The notes: a model not told the origin generated them from the letters alone. A DNA stretch of 64,000 nucleotides from Blastococcus sp. TF02-8 (GCF_003319175.1 NZ_QOHK01000003.1:310001-374000); one strand, 5' to 3'. Shown: positions 47,001 to 54,962, counted from the stretch's first letter. A program made the numbers and translations.

Positions 47001-47645
47001 CGGCGGGTCGCCCGGGCCGAGCGCGACCTCGCCACCCTCGGCAAGGTCAACCCGCTGGCGCTGGAGGAGTTCGCGGCGCTGGAGGAGCGGCACACGTTCC
47101 TGGCCACGCAGCTGGAGGACCTCAAGAGCACCCGCCGGGACCTGCTGACCGTCGTCCGGGAGGTGGACGGGCGGATCCACGACGTCTTCGCATCCGCCTA
47201 CGCCGACGTGGCGCGGGAGTTCGAGCAGGTCTTCGCGACCCTCTTCCCGGGTGGCTCCGGGCGGCTGGTGCTCACCGATCCCGAGAACATGCTCACCACC
47301 GGCATCGAGGTCGAGGCCCGGCCGCCGGGCAAGAAGGTGAAGCGGCTGTCGCTGCTGTCCGGTGGCGAGCGCTCGCTGACCGCGGTGGCCCTGCTCGTGG
47401 CGATCTTCCGCGCCCGCCCGTCGCCGTTCTACGTCCTCGACGAGGTGGAGGCCGCGCTGGACGACGTCAACCTGGGCCGCCTGCTGGTCCTGGTGGAGCA
47501 GCTCCGGAGCACCTCGCAGCTGATCATCATCACCCACCAGAAGCGGACGATGGAGATCGCCGATGCCCTCTACGGCGTGAGCATGCGGGGCGACGGCATC
47601 ACCGGCGTCATCAGCCAGCGTCTCCGCGAGCTCGAGACCGCCTGA
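44079..47645 (+). CDS. smc: Chromosome segregation protein SMC
   Basis: The core ATPase of condensin has 1188 residues. The P-loop GPNGSGKSN is at 31-39. Long coiled coils rich in Ala/Glu/Arg (~165-490 and ~650-1000) flank a hinge (~500-640). The C-terminal head carries the ABC signature LLSGGERSLTAVALL and the Walker B VLDEVEAALDD. ScpA and ScpB are not in the window. smc is followed convergently by two hydrolase genes and then ftsY; in mycobacteria ftsY follows directly, so these two are an insertion. Confidence 0.96.
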   Translation: MHLSSLTLKGFKSFASATTLRLEPGITAVVGPNGSGKSNVVDAIAWVLGEQGAKSLRGGKMEDVIFAGTAGRQALGRAEVTLTIDNADGALPIEYTEVSITRRMYRSGESEYEINGDKVRLLDVQELLSDSGIGREMHVIVGQGQLDAVLSGRPEDRRAFIEEAAGVLKHRKRKEKALRKLDGMQANLDRLADLTAELRRQLKPLGRQAEVARRAAGVQADLRDARLRLLADDLVQLRDALDRDVADETAARERRTVVERELSVVSRREAELERELAAGAPRLQVASDTWYRLSALGERFRSVAQLAGERHRHLSAAAPEAAAGRDPDQLDAEAERVAATEAELAAGLSAERERLAAVVAGRTELEAALAAAEKAWVVAARALADRREGLARLSGQVAAARSRVGAGQAEIDRLRLAAEEAADRAEVAADRLADRRGQVAELEDTDLALVAAHEDAVAAHTAAARRVTELAEAERAAERDRASWQARRDALALGLTPADGAAAVLSSGLAGILGPVPEQLTVAPGDEVAVAAALGGMADAVVVAGVAEAAAALQHLVRTDGGRVGLLVTGGLPPVPRDGWPELPAGARWALDVVAAPEPLRPALARALERVALVADLEVAVALVRTHPRVRAVTAGGDLLGADWAVGGQVDAPSNLELRARVDEAGAELAAATARAAELAEQLAAAREEAQARSADVDEAQTARQAADRTRSAEAAALAELGAAARSAASEAERSLAARVRAEQALEQAQESLTRLEEQLAEAEAAPVEEEPPTEERDRLRLEVAAARQAETEARLAVRTAEERARALQGRAESLRRQARQERAARERAEAARAARRRGAAVAATVRADADTALTALQRSLARAATERDALASARSGFEAELLEVRSRVRAATAELDRLTDEVHRDEVARTEQRYRIESLEGRAAEEFGVDLPTLLGEYGPTAPVPPSPAQVAEAEAAGEPAPDPVPYERAVQERRVARAERDLATLGKVNPLALEEFAALEERHTFLATQLEDLKSTRRDLLTVVREVDGRIHDVFASAYADVAREFEQVFATLFPGGSGRLVLTDPENMLTTGIEVEARPPGKKVKRLSLLSGGERSLTAVALLVAIFRARPSPFYVLDEVEAALDDVNLGRLLVLVEQLRSTSQLIIITHQKRTMEIADALYGVSMRGDGITGVISQRLRELETA

Positions 47646-47649
47646 CCGC

Positions 47650-48462
47650 TCAGACCCCGCTGCGGATCTCGAGGTCGACGACGACCGGGAGGTGGTCCGA
47701 GGCGCCCTCGGCGTCCAGCACGGAGGCGCCGGCGACGCTCACCCCGGAGGAGACCCAGACCTGGTCGATGCGCCGGTGCGGGGAGCGCGCGGGGTGGGTG
47801 TTCCCGGCCTCGGTCTGCCAGAACTTCCAGCCGGCCTGGTCGTCCCGCGCACGGGCCAGGGTCCACGCGTCGGTGAAGCGCTGCCGCAGCACGTCCAGCT
47901 CGGGGGCGTCGGGCGCGGTGTTGAAGTCGCCGACGAGGACACCGGTCTCCATCGACTCGGTGTGCAGGTCGGCCAGCGCCTGCACCTGCGCCGCACGCTC
48001 GTCGGCAGAGCGGGTGGTGAGGTGGGTCGCGGTCACCCAGAGTGCTGCCCCGTCGAGCTCGACCATCGTGCGCAGCGCGCTGCGTGGCTCGCCGGTCCCG
48101 GGCAGCCGGTGCACGTCGCTGATGAGGATCGGCAGGCGGGACAGCAGCGCGTTGCCGTACTGCCGGCTCGGCTCGTCGGCCGGGTGCCGTGCGGCCGGCC
48201 CGCGGTCGATGGCCGGCCCCCAGGCGAGCTGCATGTCCAGCGCCCGGGACAGCAGGAGCGCCTGGTCGACGTCCTCGCTGCGGGCCCCGAAACGGCGGTC
48301 GACCTCCTGAAGGCAGATGATGTCGGCGTCCACCGACGCGAGCACCTTGGCCAGCCGGGGCAGGTCGTGCCGCTCGTCGTCGCCGACGCCGTGGTGGGTG
48401 TTGAACGTGACCAGCCGCACCGGGATCGGCGGCTGGTCGGGGCCCGGGGCAGGCTTGGTCAC
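47650..48462 (-). CDS. Endonuclease/exonuclease/phosphatase family protein
   Basis: A 270-residue metal-dependent phosphodiesterase. The four family motifs are visible: TFNTHHGVG, CLQEVDRRF (metal Glu), GDFNTAPDAPEL (Asp/Asn) and SDHLPVVVDLEI (catalytic Asp-His). No signal peptide is apparent, so it is probably cytosolic. The substrate may be a phospholipid head group, nucleic acid or sugar phosphate; sequence does not decide. It is convergent with smc with a 4-base gap. It lies 12 bases after the PhoD-like gene, likely the same operon. Confidence 0.88.
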   Translation of the reverse strand: MTKPAPGPDQPPIPVRLVTFNTHHGVGDDERHDLPRLAKVLASVDADIICLQEVDRRFGARSEDVDQALLLSRALDMQLAWGPAIDRGPAARHPADEPSRQYGNALLSRLPILISDVHRLPGTGEPRSALRTMVELDGAALWVTATHLTTRSADERAAQVQALADLHTESMETGVLVGDFNTAPDAPELDVLRQRFTDAWTLARARDDQAGWKFWQTEAGNTHPARSPHRRIDQVWVSSGVSVAGASVLDAEGASDHLPVVVDLEIRSGV

Positions 48463-48474
48463 CGCTCCACCCTC

Positions 48475-50139
48475 TCAGGCATCCGACAGCGGCATGTCCA
48501 GGACCTCGACCAGCCGGTCGTCGTCCACCCCGTCCTTGCCGGTCACCGACAGGACGAAGCGCGCTTCCCGGCCGTCCAGCACCAGCTCACCGACCTGGTT
48601 GCCGAAGAACGGCCCGGCCTGCTTCTCCCACTGCAGCTCCGAGGGCTCGGCCCGCGCCCGGCGGGCGAGCCACTCGCCGAAGGAGCGCGCCCACCGGCTC
48701 CACCCGATCCGGAAGCCGGCCCGGATCGGGTGGGGGGCCTGGTTGTGCAGCGGGGACACCGTCAGCTGGTGCACCCGCGACCCGAGCCCGCCGGGGTGGA
48801 CGAGTTCGGCGGCGTAGGCGTGGTGGACGTCGCCGGACAGCACCAGGGCGGTCGAGGGAGGGCGCCCGTGCTCGCCCCGGGCGACCGCGACCAGGGCCCG
48901 GCCCAGGCGCTCGAAGGAGTTGCCGAACGCCGCCCAGTGCTCCAGATCGGCCGCCTGCCGCAGCTTCTCGGCCAGCCGCCCGCGGCGGCGGCCGTGGTGG
49001 CGGACGGCGAGGGTCTCGTTCCAGCGCTCGACGGAGTGGATCGCGTGGGGGAGCAGCCAGGGCAGCGAGGTGCCGACGACGAGGTGCTCGACGCCGTCGG
49101 TGACCGCCTCGCGCATCGCGGCCTCGACCCAGTCGAACTCGTCGTCGTCGAGCATCCGGCGCTCCGACTCCTGCAGGACCCGGCCGGCGCGGCTGTCGAC
49201 CATGATCAGCCGGGCGTCGCCCCAGTGCCGCACGTAGCTCCAGCGGACGCCGACGGGTTCGGCGTCGGCCCGCTCGGCCATCGCCCGGAGCAGCGGCTCG
49301 GCGTCCGAGTCCTCCGGCAGGGCCCGTACCGCCTGCCACGTCTCGTTCTCGGCGAGCTCCCGGGGGCTGAGGTTGCCCAGGTGCTGGTAGACCCAGTAGC
49401 TGGCCAGGCCGCCGGTGATCCGGTCGGTCCACCACGCCTGCCGGGTCGTCTCGTCCCGCCAGGCCGCCGAGGTGTTCCAGTCGTCGATCATCTCGTGGTC
49501 GTCGAAGATCATCGAGGACGGGATCGTCGAGAGCAGCCAGCGGACCTCGGCATCTCGCCAGGACTCGGCGTAGAGCCGGGTGTACTCCTCGAAGTCGGCT
49601 GCCTGCGCGCCCGGGGCGGCGTCGAGATCACGGCGGGCGGCGAACTGCTCGCGCATGGAGTCGGTGATCTCGTCGGCGTAGACCTGGTCGCCGAGCAGGA
49701 CGAGCGCGTCGGGCCAGCGGTCCTCCGGGAGACCGGCGACGTGGACGGCGTACCGGTCCAGGGCGTCGGGCGGTACCCCCTCGGAACGCGGAACGGTGCG
49801 GGGGCTGGCGTAGCGGCAGGAGCCGAAGGCGAGGCGGAACGCGCCGGGTCGGCCGGGGGTGCGGATCCGGCTGGGCGGGAACGGGGAGTCCTCGGGCGGC
49901 CAGACCTGCGTCCCGTCCAGGTGCACCTCGTAGGGGGTCACGCTGCCCGGCTCCAGGTCCTCCACGACGACCAGTGCGTAGTGGTGGCCGGCGACGGAGA
50001 AGGTGCGGGCCCGGCGGCCGAGCACGGAGACCTCGCAGGGCCGGTCGACCTCGACCCAGAGCGTCGCGGAGACCGGGTCGACGTGCCGTAGCAGGGGTCC
50101 GAGCAGGAGGGTCGGGGCGGACCGTGCGGGAGGCGGCAT
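48475..50139 (-). CDS. PhoD-like alkaline phosphatase D family protein
   Basis: A 554-residue metallophosphatase of the PhoD family. An N-terminal Fn3-like domain (~1-115, GPLLRHVDPVSATLWVEV) precedes the catalytic domain. Its motifs are FRLAFGSCRYA, VLLGDQVYADE, IFDDHEMIDDWN and LSGDVHHAYAAELV. No Tat signal is seen, unlike secreted PhoD, so the enzyme is probably intracellular. ATG at 50139 follows GGAGGC; earlier in-frame starts add only unlike residues. It is divergent from ftsY. Confidence 0.88.
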   Translation of the reverse strand: MPPPARSAPTLLLGPLLRHVDPVSATLWVEVDRPCEVSVLGRRARTFSVAGHHYALVVVEDLEPGSVTPYEVHLDGTQVWPPEDSPFPPSRIRTPGRPGAFRLAFGSCRYASPRTVPRSEGVPPDALDRYAVHVAGLPEDRWPDALVLLGDQVYADEITDSMREQFAARRDLDAAPGAQAADFEEYTRLYAESWRDAEVRWLLSTIPSSMIFDDHEMIDDWNTSAAWRDETTRQAWWTDRITGGLASYWVYQHLGNLSPRELAENETWQAVRALPEDSDAEPLLRAMAERADAEPVGVRWSYVRHWGDARLIMVDSRAGRVLQESERRMLDDDEFDWVEAAMREAVTDGVEHLVVGTSLPWLLPHAIHSVERWNETLAVRHHGRRRGRLAEKLRQAADLEHWAAFGNSFERLGRALVAVARGEHGRPPSTALVLSGDVHHAYAAELVHPGGLGSRVHQLTVSPLHNQAPHPIRAGFRIGWSRWARSFGEWLARRARAEPSELQWEKQAGPFFGNQVGELVLDGREARFVLSVTGKDGVDDDRLVEVLDMPLSDA

Positions 50140-50214
50140 GGGCACAGCCTCCCGCATGCGCCCGGACGCCGGTCCGCCCGTCACCGCCGACAGGGGGCTG
50201 GAAGACTCGCGCGC

Positions 50215-51399
50215 ATGGAATTCGTGCTGATCGCGATCGCGATCCTGGTCGTCGCGCTGATCACCGGGGTCGGGCTCCTCGTCGGCCGCGGACGGCGGAC
50301 CATGCGGCTGGAGGACGACGCCGCGGCCGGCACCACCCTGACCCGGCCGCGTCCCACGCCGACCGCCCCGGCCCCCGCCCCCGACCAGCCCGACGCCGTG
50401 GTCCCCGAGGCCCCGCCGTCGGTGGAGCTGCCGCCGGCGACTCCCGAGCCCGGTCTGGTCTTCGACACCCCGCTGCCGTCAGCCGGCCGGCTGGTGCGGC
50501 TGCGCTCGCGGCTGGCCCGTTCGCAGTCCTCGCTGGGCCGCGGGCTGCTCACGGTGCTGGCGCGCGAGAAGCTGACCGAGGAGGACTGGGAGGAGGTCGA
50601 GGAGACGCTCCTGGCCGCCGACGTCGGCATCGCGGCGACCACGCAGATCGTCGAGCGGCTGCGCACCCAGTCGATGGTGCTGGCCACCGCGTCGGGAGCC
50701 GATCTGCGCGAGCTGCTCGTGAACGAGCTGACCGGCGTCCTCGGACCGGACCTGGACCGCACGCTCGGCACCGAACGTCACGAGGGCCGGCCCGGCGTGG
50801 TGCTCGTCGTCGGGGTCAACGGCGCGGGCAAGACGACGACGGTGGGCAAGCTGGCCCGCGTCCTGGTCGGCGACGGCAGGAGCGTGATCCTGGGCGCGGC
50901 CGACACCTTCCGTGCTGCCGCCGCCGACCAGCTGGAGACCTGGGGCGAGCGGGTCGGCGTGCTCACCGTCCGCGGCCGTGAGGGTGGCGACCCGGCCGCG
51001 GTGGCCTTCGAGGCGGTCCGCACGGGCGTCGAGGCCGAGGTCGACACCGTCGTCGTCGACACCGCCGGACGGCTGCACACCAAGTCGGGGCTCATGGACG
51101 AGCTGGGCAAGGTCAAGCGGGTCGTGGAGAAGCAGGCCCCGGTCACCGAGGTGCTGCTCGTGCTGGACGCGACGACCGGTCAGAACGGCGTCGTGCAGGC
51201 GCGGGTGTTCACCGAGGCGGTCACCGTCACCGGCGTGGTGCTCACCAAGCTCGACGGCACTGCGAAGGGCGGGATCGTCGTCCGGGTGCAGCAGGAGCTC
51301 GGCATCCCGGTGAAGCTGATCGGCCTGGGGGAGGGCGCCGACGACCTGGCGCCGTTCGAGCCGCGGGCGTTCGCCGAGGGGCTCATCGGCGACATGTGA
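50215..51399 (+). CDS. ftsY: Signal recognition particle receptor FtsY
   Basis: The SRP receptor GTPase has 394 residues. It has an N-terminal membrane helix (EFVLIAIAILVVALITGVGLLVG), a Pro-rich linker, the N domain (~95-175) and the G domain. G motifs are GVNGAGKTTTVGKLARVL (~203), DTFRAAAADQLETW, VVDTAGRLHTK and LTKLDGTAKGG. It pairs with Ffh, encoded 8.3 kb downstream, to dock ribosomes at the membrane. The N-terminal helix is typical of actinobacterial FtsY. Confidence 0.96.
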   Translation: MEFVLIAIAILVVALITGVGLLVGRGRRTMRLEDDAAAGTTLTRPRPTPTAPAPAPDQPDAVVPEAPPSVELPPATPEPGLVFDTPLPSAGRLVRLRSRLARSQSSLGRGLLTVLAREKLTEEDWEEVEETLLAADVGIAATTQIVERLRTQSMVLATASGADLRELLVNELTGVLGPDLDRTLGTERHEGRPGVVLVVGVNGAGKTTTVGKLARVLVGDGRSVILGAADTFRAAAADQLETWGERVGVLTVRGREGGDPAAVAFEAVRTGVEAEVDTVVVDTAGRLHTKSGLMDELGKVKRVVEKQAPVTEVLLVLDATTGQNGVVQARVFTEAVTVTGVVLTKLDGTAKGGIVVRVQQELGIPVKLIGLGEGADDLAPFEPRAFAEGLIGDM

Positions 51400-51407
51400 G
51401 CGGGCGG

Positions 51408-52184
51408 TCAGCGGCAGACCGGGACGTCGAAGTCGGTGTTGTGCAGGGTGGGTCCGCCCTTGACGTCACCGTTCATGAAGGAGTTCGCCGGTGACCAGCG
51501 GCCGGCCCACTCGTCGGTCTCGATGAGGTACCAGAAACCGTCGGGGCTGACGCTGGGGATGCTGGGCGCGTAGTACCGGCAGCGCACCTCGACCGTGGTG
51601 TCCGGTGGGATCTTCTGCGCCTGGCCCTGCAGTGTGCGCGGGTCGGCGAAGGTGTTCGCCCCGAGGCTGCCGGTCGTCTCCGGACGCAGCCGGCCGTCGC
51701 CGGTGCTCGGCAGCGGCGGGATGGGGTCGGGGCCGTCGTCGCGCAGCAGCAGCGCCGTGGTCGTGCCGCCGACGGCGAGCACGAGCACCAGGGCGGCGAC
51801 GAGGATCCGGCGCCGGCGCCACCACGGCGGTGGCCCCGGTGTCTCGGGAGCCGGAGCCGGAGCCTGCGCCGGCTCGGTCGCGGTCGCTCCCGCCGGTGTC
51901 GGACCGCAGGTCTCCACCAGCCGCGGGGCCCTCGCTGCCTCCGGGTACCCCGGTGAGTTCTCCAGCGCCCAGGCGTCGAGCTCGCGCACCGCGCCGGTGA
52001 CCGCATTGCGCGGATAGCGGCCGCGGCACCAGTTGTCGAGGGTGCGCGGGCTGACCCGCTTCCCCGAGATCTTGGCCAGCTGGTCCCGGCCGCCGTGCGC
52101 GTTGACCAGCCAGGTGATCTGCCGGACGAACGGGTCCTCCACCGGGAGACGGTCCCCGGACGGGCCGGTCGTGGTGCTGGACAT
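51408..52184 (-). CDS. Single-pass membrane protein with cytoplasmic HTH-like and extracellular SH3-like domains
   Basis: A 258-residue protein. Residues ~15-80 look like a helix-turn-helix: RQITWLVNAHGGRDQLAKIS and SPRTLDNWCRGRYPRN. A Pro/Ala-rich linker leads to an Arg cluster and one membrane helix (RRRILVAALVLVLAVGGTTT, ~140-160). The extracellular part ends in a domain with VEVRCRYYAPSIPSVSPDGFWYLI and GRWSPANSFMNGD, which resembles bacterial SH3 repeats. Two Cys (RCRYY and VCR-end) may pair. No known family is recognised with confidence. The layout suggests a membrane-tethered sensor or regulator. ATG at 52184 is the start; upstream frame is not protein-like. Confidence 0.75.
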   Translation of the reverse strand: MSSTTTGPSGDRLPVEDPFVRQITWLVNAHGGRDQLAKISGKRVSPRTLDNWCRGRYPRNAVTGAVRELDAWALENSPGYPEAARAPRLVETCGPTPAGATATEPAQAPAPAPETPGPPPWWRRRRILVAALVLVLAVGGTTTALLLRDDGPDPIPPLPSTGDGRLRPETTGSLGANTFADPRTLQGQAQKIPPDTTVEVRCRYYAPSIPSVSPDGFWYLIETDEWAGRWSPANSFMNGDVKGGPTLHNTDFDVPVCR

Positions 52185-52394
52185 GCGTCTCCCGTGCTCC
52201 GGAACCCCCGCGACGCGGCGCAAGGTACCGCAAAACCGGAACAGCGTCGGGTCCCGTAGGCCTCGTGCGCGGTATCTCTGAGGAGCCCCGCGGTCCCTGA
52301 CCACGGCCGCGCGCGGTCCGGCGGGCCCCGGGGGGAGTACCGGGGGAGGCCGGGGGGCGGCAGCGCTACGGGGGTGCTGCCGCCCCACCCGTCC

Positions 52395-53144
52395 TCAGCC
52401 GGCTGCGGAGGGCGAGAACCCGTAGGGCAGTTCGAGCCGGTGCGCGGCGAGCAGCGGGGCGTCGGACAGCAGCTCCGGGGTCGGGCCGTCTGCGACGACC
52501 ACTCCGCCGTCGAGGATCACCGACCGCGGGCAGAGCTGGGCGGCGTAGGGCAGGTCGTGGGTGACCATCAGCAGCGTCACCGGGAGCTCGTCCAGCACCT
52601 CTGCCAGCTCCCGGCGTCCGGCCGGGTCCAGGTTCGACGACGGTTCGTCCAGCACGACGATCTCCGGCTGCATCGCCAGCACGGTCGCGACGGCGACCCG
52701 ACGACGCTGGCCGAACGACAGGTGGTGCGGCGGGCGGTCGGCCGCGTCGGCCATGCGGACCCGGGCGAGGGCGTCGGCGACCCGTGCTGCGACCTCGTCC
52801 TCCGGCAGCCCGAGGTTGCGCGGGCCGAAGGCGACGTCCTCGCCGACGGTAGGCATGAAGAGCTGGTCGTCGGGGTCCTGGAACACCACCCCGACCCGGC
52901 GGCGGATCTCGGGTAGCGACCGCTTCGCCACCTCGAGCCCGGCGACGCTGACCCGCCCGCGCCCGCCGCGCAGGATGCCGTTGAGGTGCAGCACGAGCGT
53001 CGTCTTGCCCGCACCGTTCGGCCCGAGCAGGGCCACCCGTTCGCCCTGCTCGATGCGCAGGTCGACGCCGAACAGCGCCTGGTGACCGTCCGGGTAGGCG
53101 AACGCGAGATCCTCGACCAGCAGGGACGGCGCGGCCGCGGTCAC
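52395..53144 (-). CDS. cbiO: Energy-coupling factor ABC transporter ATPase (cobalt/nickel)
   Basis: A 249-residue ATPase of the CbiO/NikO type. Walker A is LLGPNGAGKTTLVLHLNG (~40), the Q-loop VVFQDPDDQLFMPTVGEDVAFG is diagnostic of ECF ATPases, the signature HLSFGQRRRVAVATVLA replaces LSGGQ with LSFGQ, and Walker B is IVVLDEPSSNLDP. GTG at 53144 overlaps the cbiQ stop (GTGA). It is the last gene of the cbiM-cbiN-cbiQ-cbiO operon. Confidence 0.93.
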   Translation of the reverse strand: MTAAAPSLLVEDLAFAYPDGHQALFGVDLRIEQGERVALLGPNGAGKTTLVLHLNGILRGGRGRVSVAGLEVAKRSLPEIRRRVGVVFQDPDDQLFMPTVGEDVAFGPRNLGLPEDEVAARVADALARVRMADAADRPPHHLSFGQRRRVAVATVLAMQPEIVVLDEPSSNLDPAGRRELAEVLDELPVTLLMVTHDLPYAAQLCPRSVILDGGVVVADGPTPELLSDAPLLAAHRLELPYGFSPSAAG

Positions 53145-53923
53145 CCGACCAGCGCCCCGGTCAGCAGCACGGCCACGGCGGCTGCGGGGAGCGACAGCGC
53201 CAGGGCCCAGGGCCGCGCACCGGCGGGGACGACCCGCCCGCCGGGCATGCTGCCGCTGTAGCCGCGGCTGAGCATCGCCAGGTGCACCCGCTCGCCGCGT
53301 TCGTAGGAGCGCACGAACAGTGCTCCCGCCGTCGCCGCCATGACCCGGAGGCCCCGCACGCCGCCACCGGTGAAGCCACGGGACTCCCGCGCCACGCGCA
53401 TGCGGTGCAGCTCGGAGCCGACCACGTCGGCGTACCGGATCATGAACATGAGGATCTGCACGAGCAGGTGCGGCAGGCGCAGCCGCTCCAGCCCCCGCAG
53501 CAGCGACCGCGGCTCGGTGGTCGCCGCGAGCACCGTGGCGGCGAGGATCGACAGGGTCGCCTTGGCGAGGAGGCCGCCGCCCGCGGCCAGTCCGCTCTCG
53601 GAGAGCGAGAGGCCCAGCACATCGACCCGGGGCCCGCGTGCCACGACCGGCAGCAGCAGGGCGAAGGCGACGAAAGGGATCTCCACGACCAGCCCGCGCG
53701 CCAGCCGGCCGGGGCCGATCCCGGCCGCCGTGGCGACGCCCAGGACGAGCAGCAGGTATGCCGTGTACGCGGCCGGCGCCCAGCCGGCGTGCACCGGGGT
53801 GGCGACGACGACGACCGCGAAGCCGAGCACCGCGAGGAGCTTGGCCTGGGGCGGGAGGCGGTGGACCACCGAGGTCCCGGGCAGGTACCGGGCGGTCAGG
53901 GTGCCGCCGTGCGTGACGCCCAC
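53141..53923 (-). CDS. cbiQ: Energy-coupling factor transmembrane protein (cobalt/nickel)
   Basis: A 260-residue CbiQ/EcfT component with about five membrane helices. Its two coupling motifs, VARESRGFTGG and LSRGYSGSMP, hold the Ala/Ser-Arg-Gly triplets that contact the ATPases. It begins with TSVVHRLPPQAKLLAVLGF, typical of the family. GTG at 53923 lies just after the stop of the PDGLE-domain gene (1-base overlap region), so the four genes are translationally linked. Confidence 0.92.
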   Translation of the reverse strand: MGVTHGGTLTARYLPGTSVVHRLPPQAKLLAVLGFAVVVVATPVHAGWAPAAYTAYLLLVLGVATAAGIGPGRLARGLVVEIPFVAFALLLPVVARGPRVDVLGLSLSESGLAAGGGLLAKATLSILAATVLAATTEPRSLLRGLERLRLPHLLVQILMFMIRYADVVGSELHRMRVARESRGFTGGGVRGLRVMAATAGALFVRSYERGERVHLAMLSRGYSGSMPGGRVVPAGARPWALALSLPAAAVAVLLTGALVG

Positions 53924-54235
53924 TCAGCGCCGGCCGGAGGAGGTGCTCCGGCGGCGGACCACCCAGGTGACGCTGCCGGCGAGGCCGAGGGTGACCACCA
54001 CGCCCACCACACCGGCGACGCCGGCGGACAGCCGGTTCTCCTCGCCGTCGACCAGGTAGTCGGCGAAGGGGGAGTCGGCGGTCGCGCTGTCCTCGGCGCG
54101 GTGGGAGAAGCCGGCCTGCTCGGCTGCGTGCTCCAGACCGTCGGGGGAGGAGCTGGCGTACCAGCTCACCCCGCCGGCGACGACGAGGGCGAGCAGGAGC
54201 CCGACGAGCCAGAGGGTTCGGCCGCGCCGGCTCAC
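53924..54235 (-). CDS. PDGLE-domain protein (CbiN/NikN-like)
   Basis: A 103-residue protein with two predicted membrane helices (TLWLVGLLLALVVAGGVSWYA and AGVAGVVGVVVTLGLAGSVTWV) around an extracytoplasmic loop that starts SSPDGLEHAAEQAGF, the PDGLE motif. These proteins take the place of CbiN, the auxiliary subunit needed by CbiM for metal uptake. GTG at 54235 overlaps the cbiM stop (GTGA). The loop has SHRAEDSATADSPFADY, in the usual position. Confidence 0.9.
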   Translation of the reverse strand: MSRRGRTLWLVGLLLALVVAGGVSWYASSSPDGLEHAAEQAGFSHRAEDSATADSPFADYLVDGEENRLSAGVAGVVGVVVTLGLAGSVTWVVRRRSTSSGRR

Positions 54236-54933
54236 CGGGCCGCCCCGGCAGCCGTGGGACGGCGGTCCTCGAGGGTGGCGGCGGTGCGCAGCCCCCGGGC
54301 CCCGTGCACCAGGTCGGGACGGACGGCGAGCACCGCGCCCACGACGGCGACGGTGATGGCGGCCTCGCCCAGCCCGATCAGCAGGTGCACGCCGGCCATC
54401 GCGGAGGCCACGGTGCCGACCGGCACGTCGACGGTGCCACCGAGGGCGAACAGCAGGACGAATGCGAGGGCGGCGGCGGGCACCGAGAGGAAGGCGGCTC
54501 CGCCGGTGGCGGTGAGCACCCCGGCCCGTGTGCGCGGGAGGACGGCGGCCAGCCCGCGGAAGACGCCGTAGCCGACGACGACGGCCAGCAGACCCATGAG
54601 CGTGATGTTGGTGCCCAGCGCGGTCAGGCCGCCGTCGGCGAAGAGCACCGCCTGCACGAGCAGCACGGCCGTCATGCACAGCACCGCCGTCCAGGGCCCC
54701 ACGAGGACGGCGGTGAGGACGGCCCCGATGAGGTGCCCGCTGGTTCCCGCGGCGATCGGGAAGTTGACCATCTGGCCGGCGAAGACGAAGGCCGCCGTGA
54801 GCCCGGCCAGCGGGGCGGTGCGGTCGTCGAGCTCGGTGCGGGCCCGCTTCAGGGCGAGGGCGACCGTGCCCGCGGCCAGCACTCCGGTGGTGAGGGAGGT
54901 GGCGGGGTCGAGGAATCCGTCGGGCACGTGCAC
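54232..54933 (-). CDS. cbiM: Cobalt/nickel ECF transporter substrate-binding component
   Basis: A 233-residue CbiM/NikM S-component with six to seven helices. The N-terminus MHVPDGFLDP carries the conserved His2 of the metal site; the amino group and His2 ligate the ion. VNFPIAAGTSGHLIGAVL contains the further metal His (GTSGHL). Cobalt and nickel types are not reliably separated by sequence; the Nur-like operator upstream (54946-54962) argues for nickel. GTG 54933 lies 6 nt after a TAAGGT -10 element, so the transcript is probably leaderless. Confidence 0.93.
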   Translation of the reverse strand: MHVPDGFLDPATSLTTGVLAAGTVALALKRARTELDDRTAPLAGLTAAFVFAGQMVNFPIAAGTSGHLIGAVLTAVLVGPWTAVLCMTAVLLVQAVLFADGGLTALGTNITLMGLLAVVVGYGVFRGLAAVLPRTRAGVLTATGGAAFLSVPAAALAFVLLFALGGTVDVPVGTVASAMAGVHLLIGLGEAAITVAVVGAVLAVRPDLVHGARGLRTAATLEDRRPTAAGAAR

Positions 54934-54939
54934 GGACCG

Positions 54940-54945
54940 ACCTTA
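54940..54945 (-). promoter_or_regulatory. -10 element of the cbiMNQO promoter (leaderless)
   Basis: On the minus strand TAAGGT (54945-54940) is followed by six bases and the cbiM GTG (54933-54931). It directly abuts the dyad at 54946-54962. Confidence 0.6.
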
Positions 54946-54962
54946 TTGCACATCGTTCGCAA
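54946..54962. promoter_or_regulatory. Nur-like operator on the cbiM promoter
   Basis: The 17-bp dyad TTGCACATCGTTCGCAA reads TTGC-N9-GCAA. This equals the Streptomyces Nur box layout tTGCaa-N5-ttGCAA in its conserved outer bases, with inner pairs AC/TC instead of AA/TT. It fills the spacer just upstream of the -10, where a bound repressor would block polymerase. Nur is a Fur-family nickel-responsive repressor; no nur gene is in the window. Confidence 0.55.

Noticed and set aside
43818-47537. A 1239-codon open frame on the minus strand opposite smc, and similar long antisense frames elsewhere (for example 7248-9830, 16681-18336)
   Set aside because: They are mirror images of the GC-rich third-position bias of the real genes; their translations are Arg/Gly/Ala/Pro strings without any family motif.
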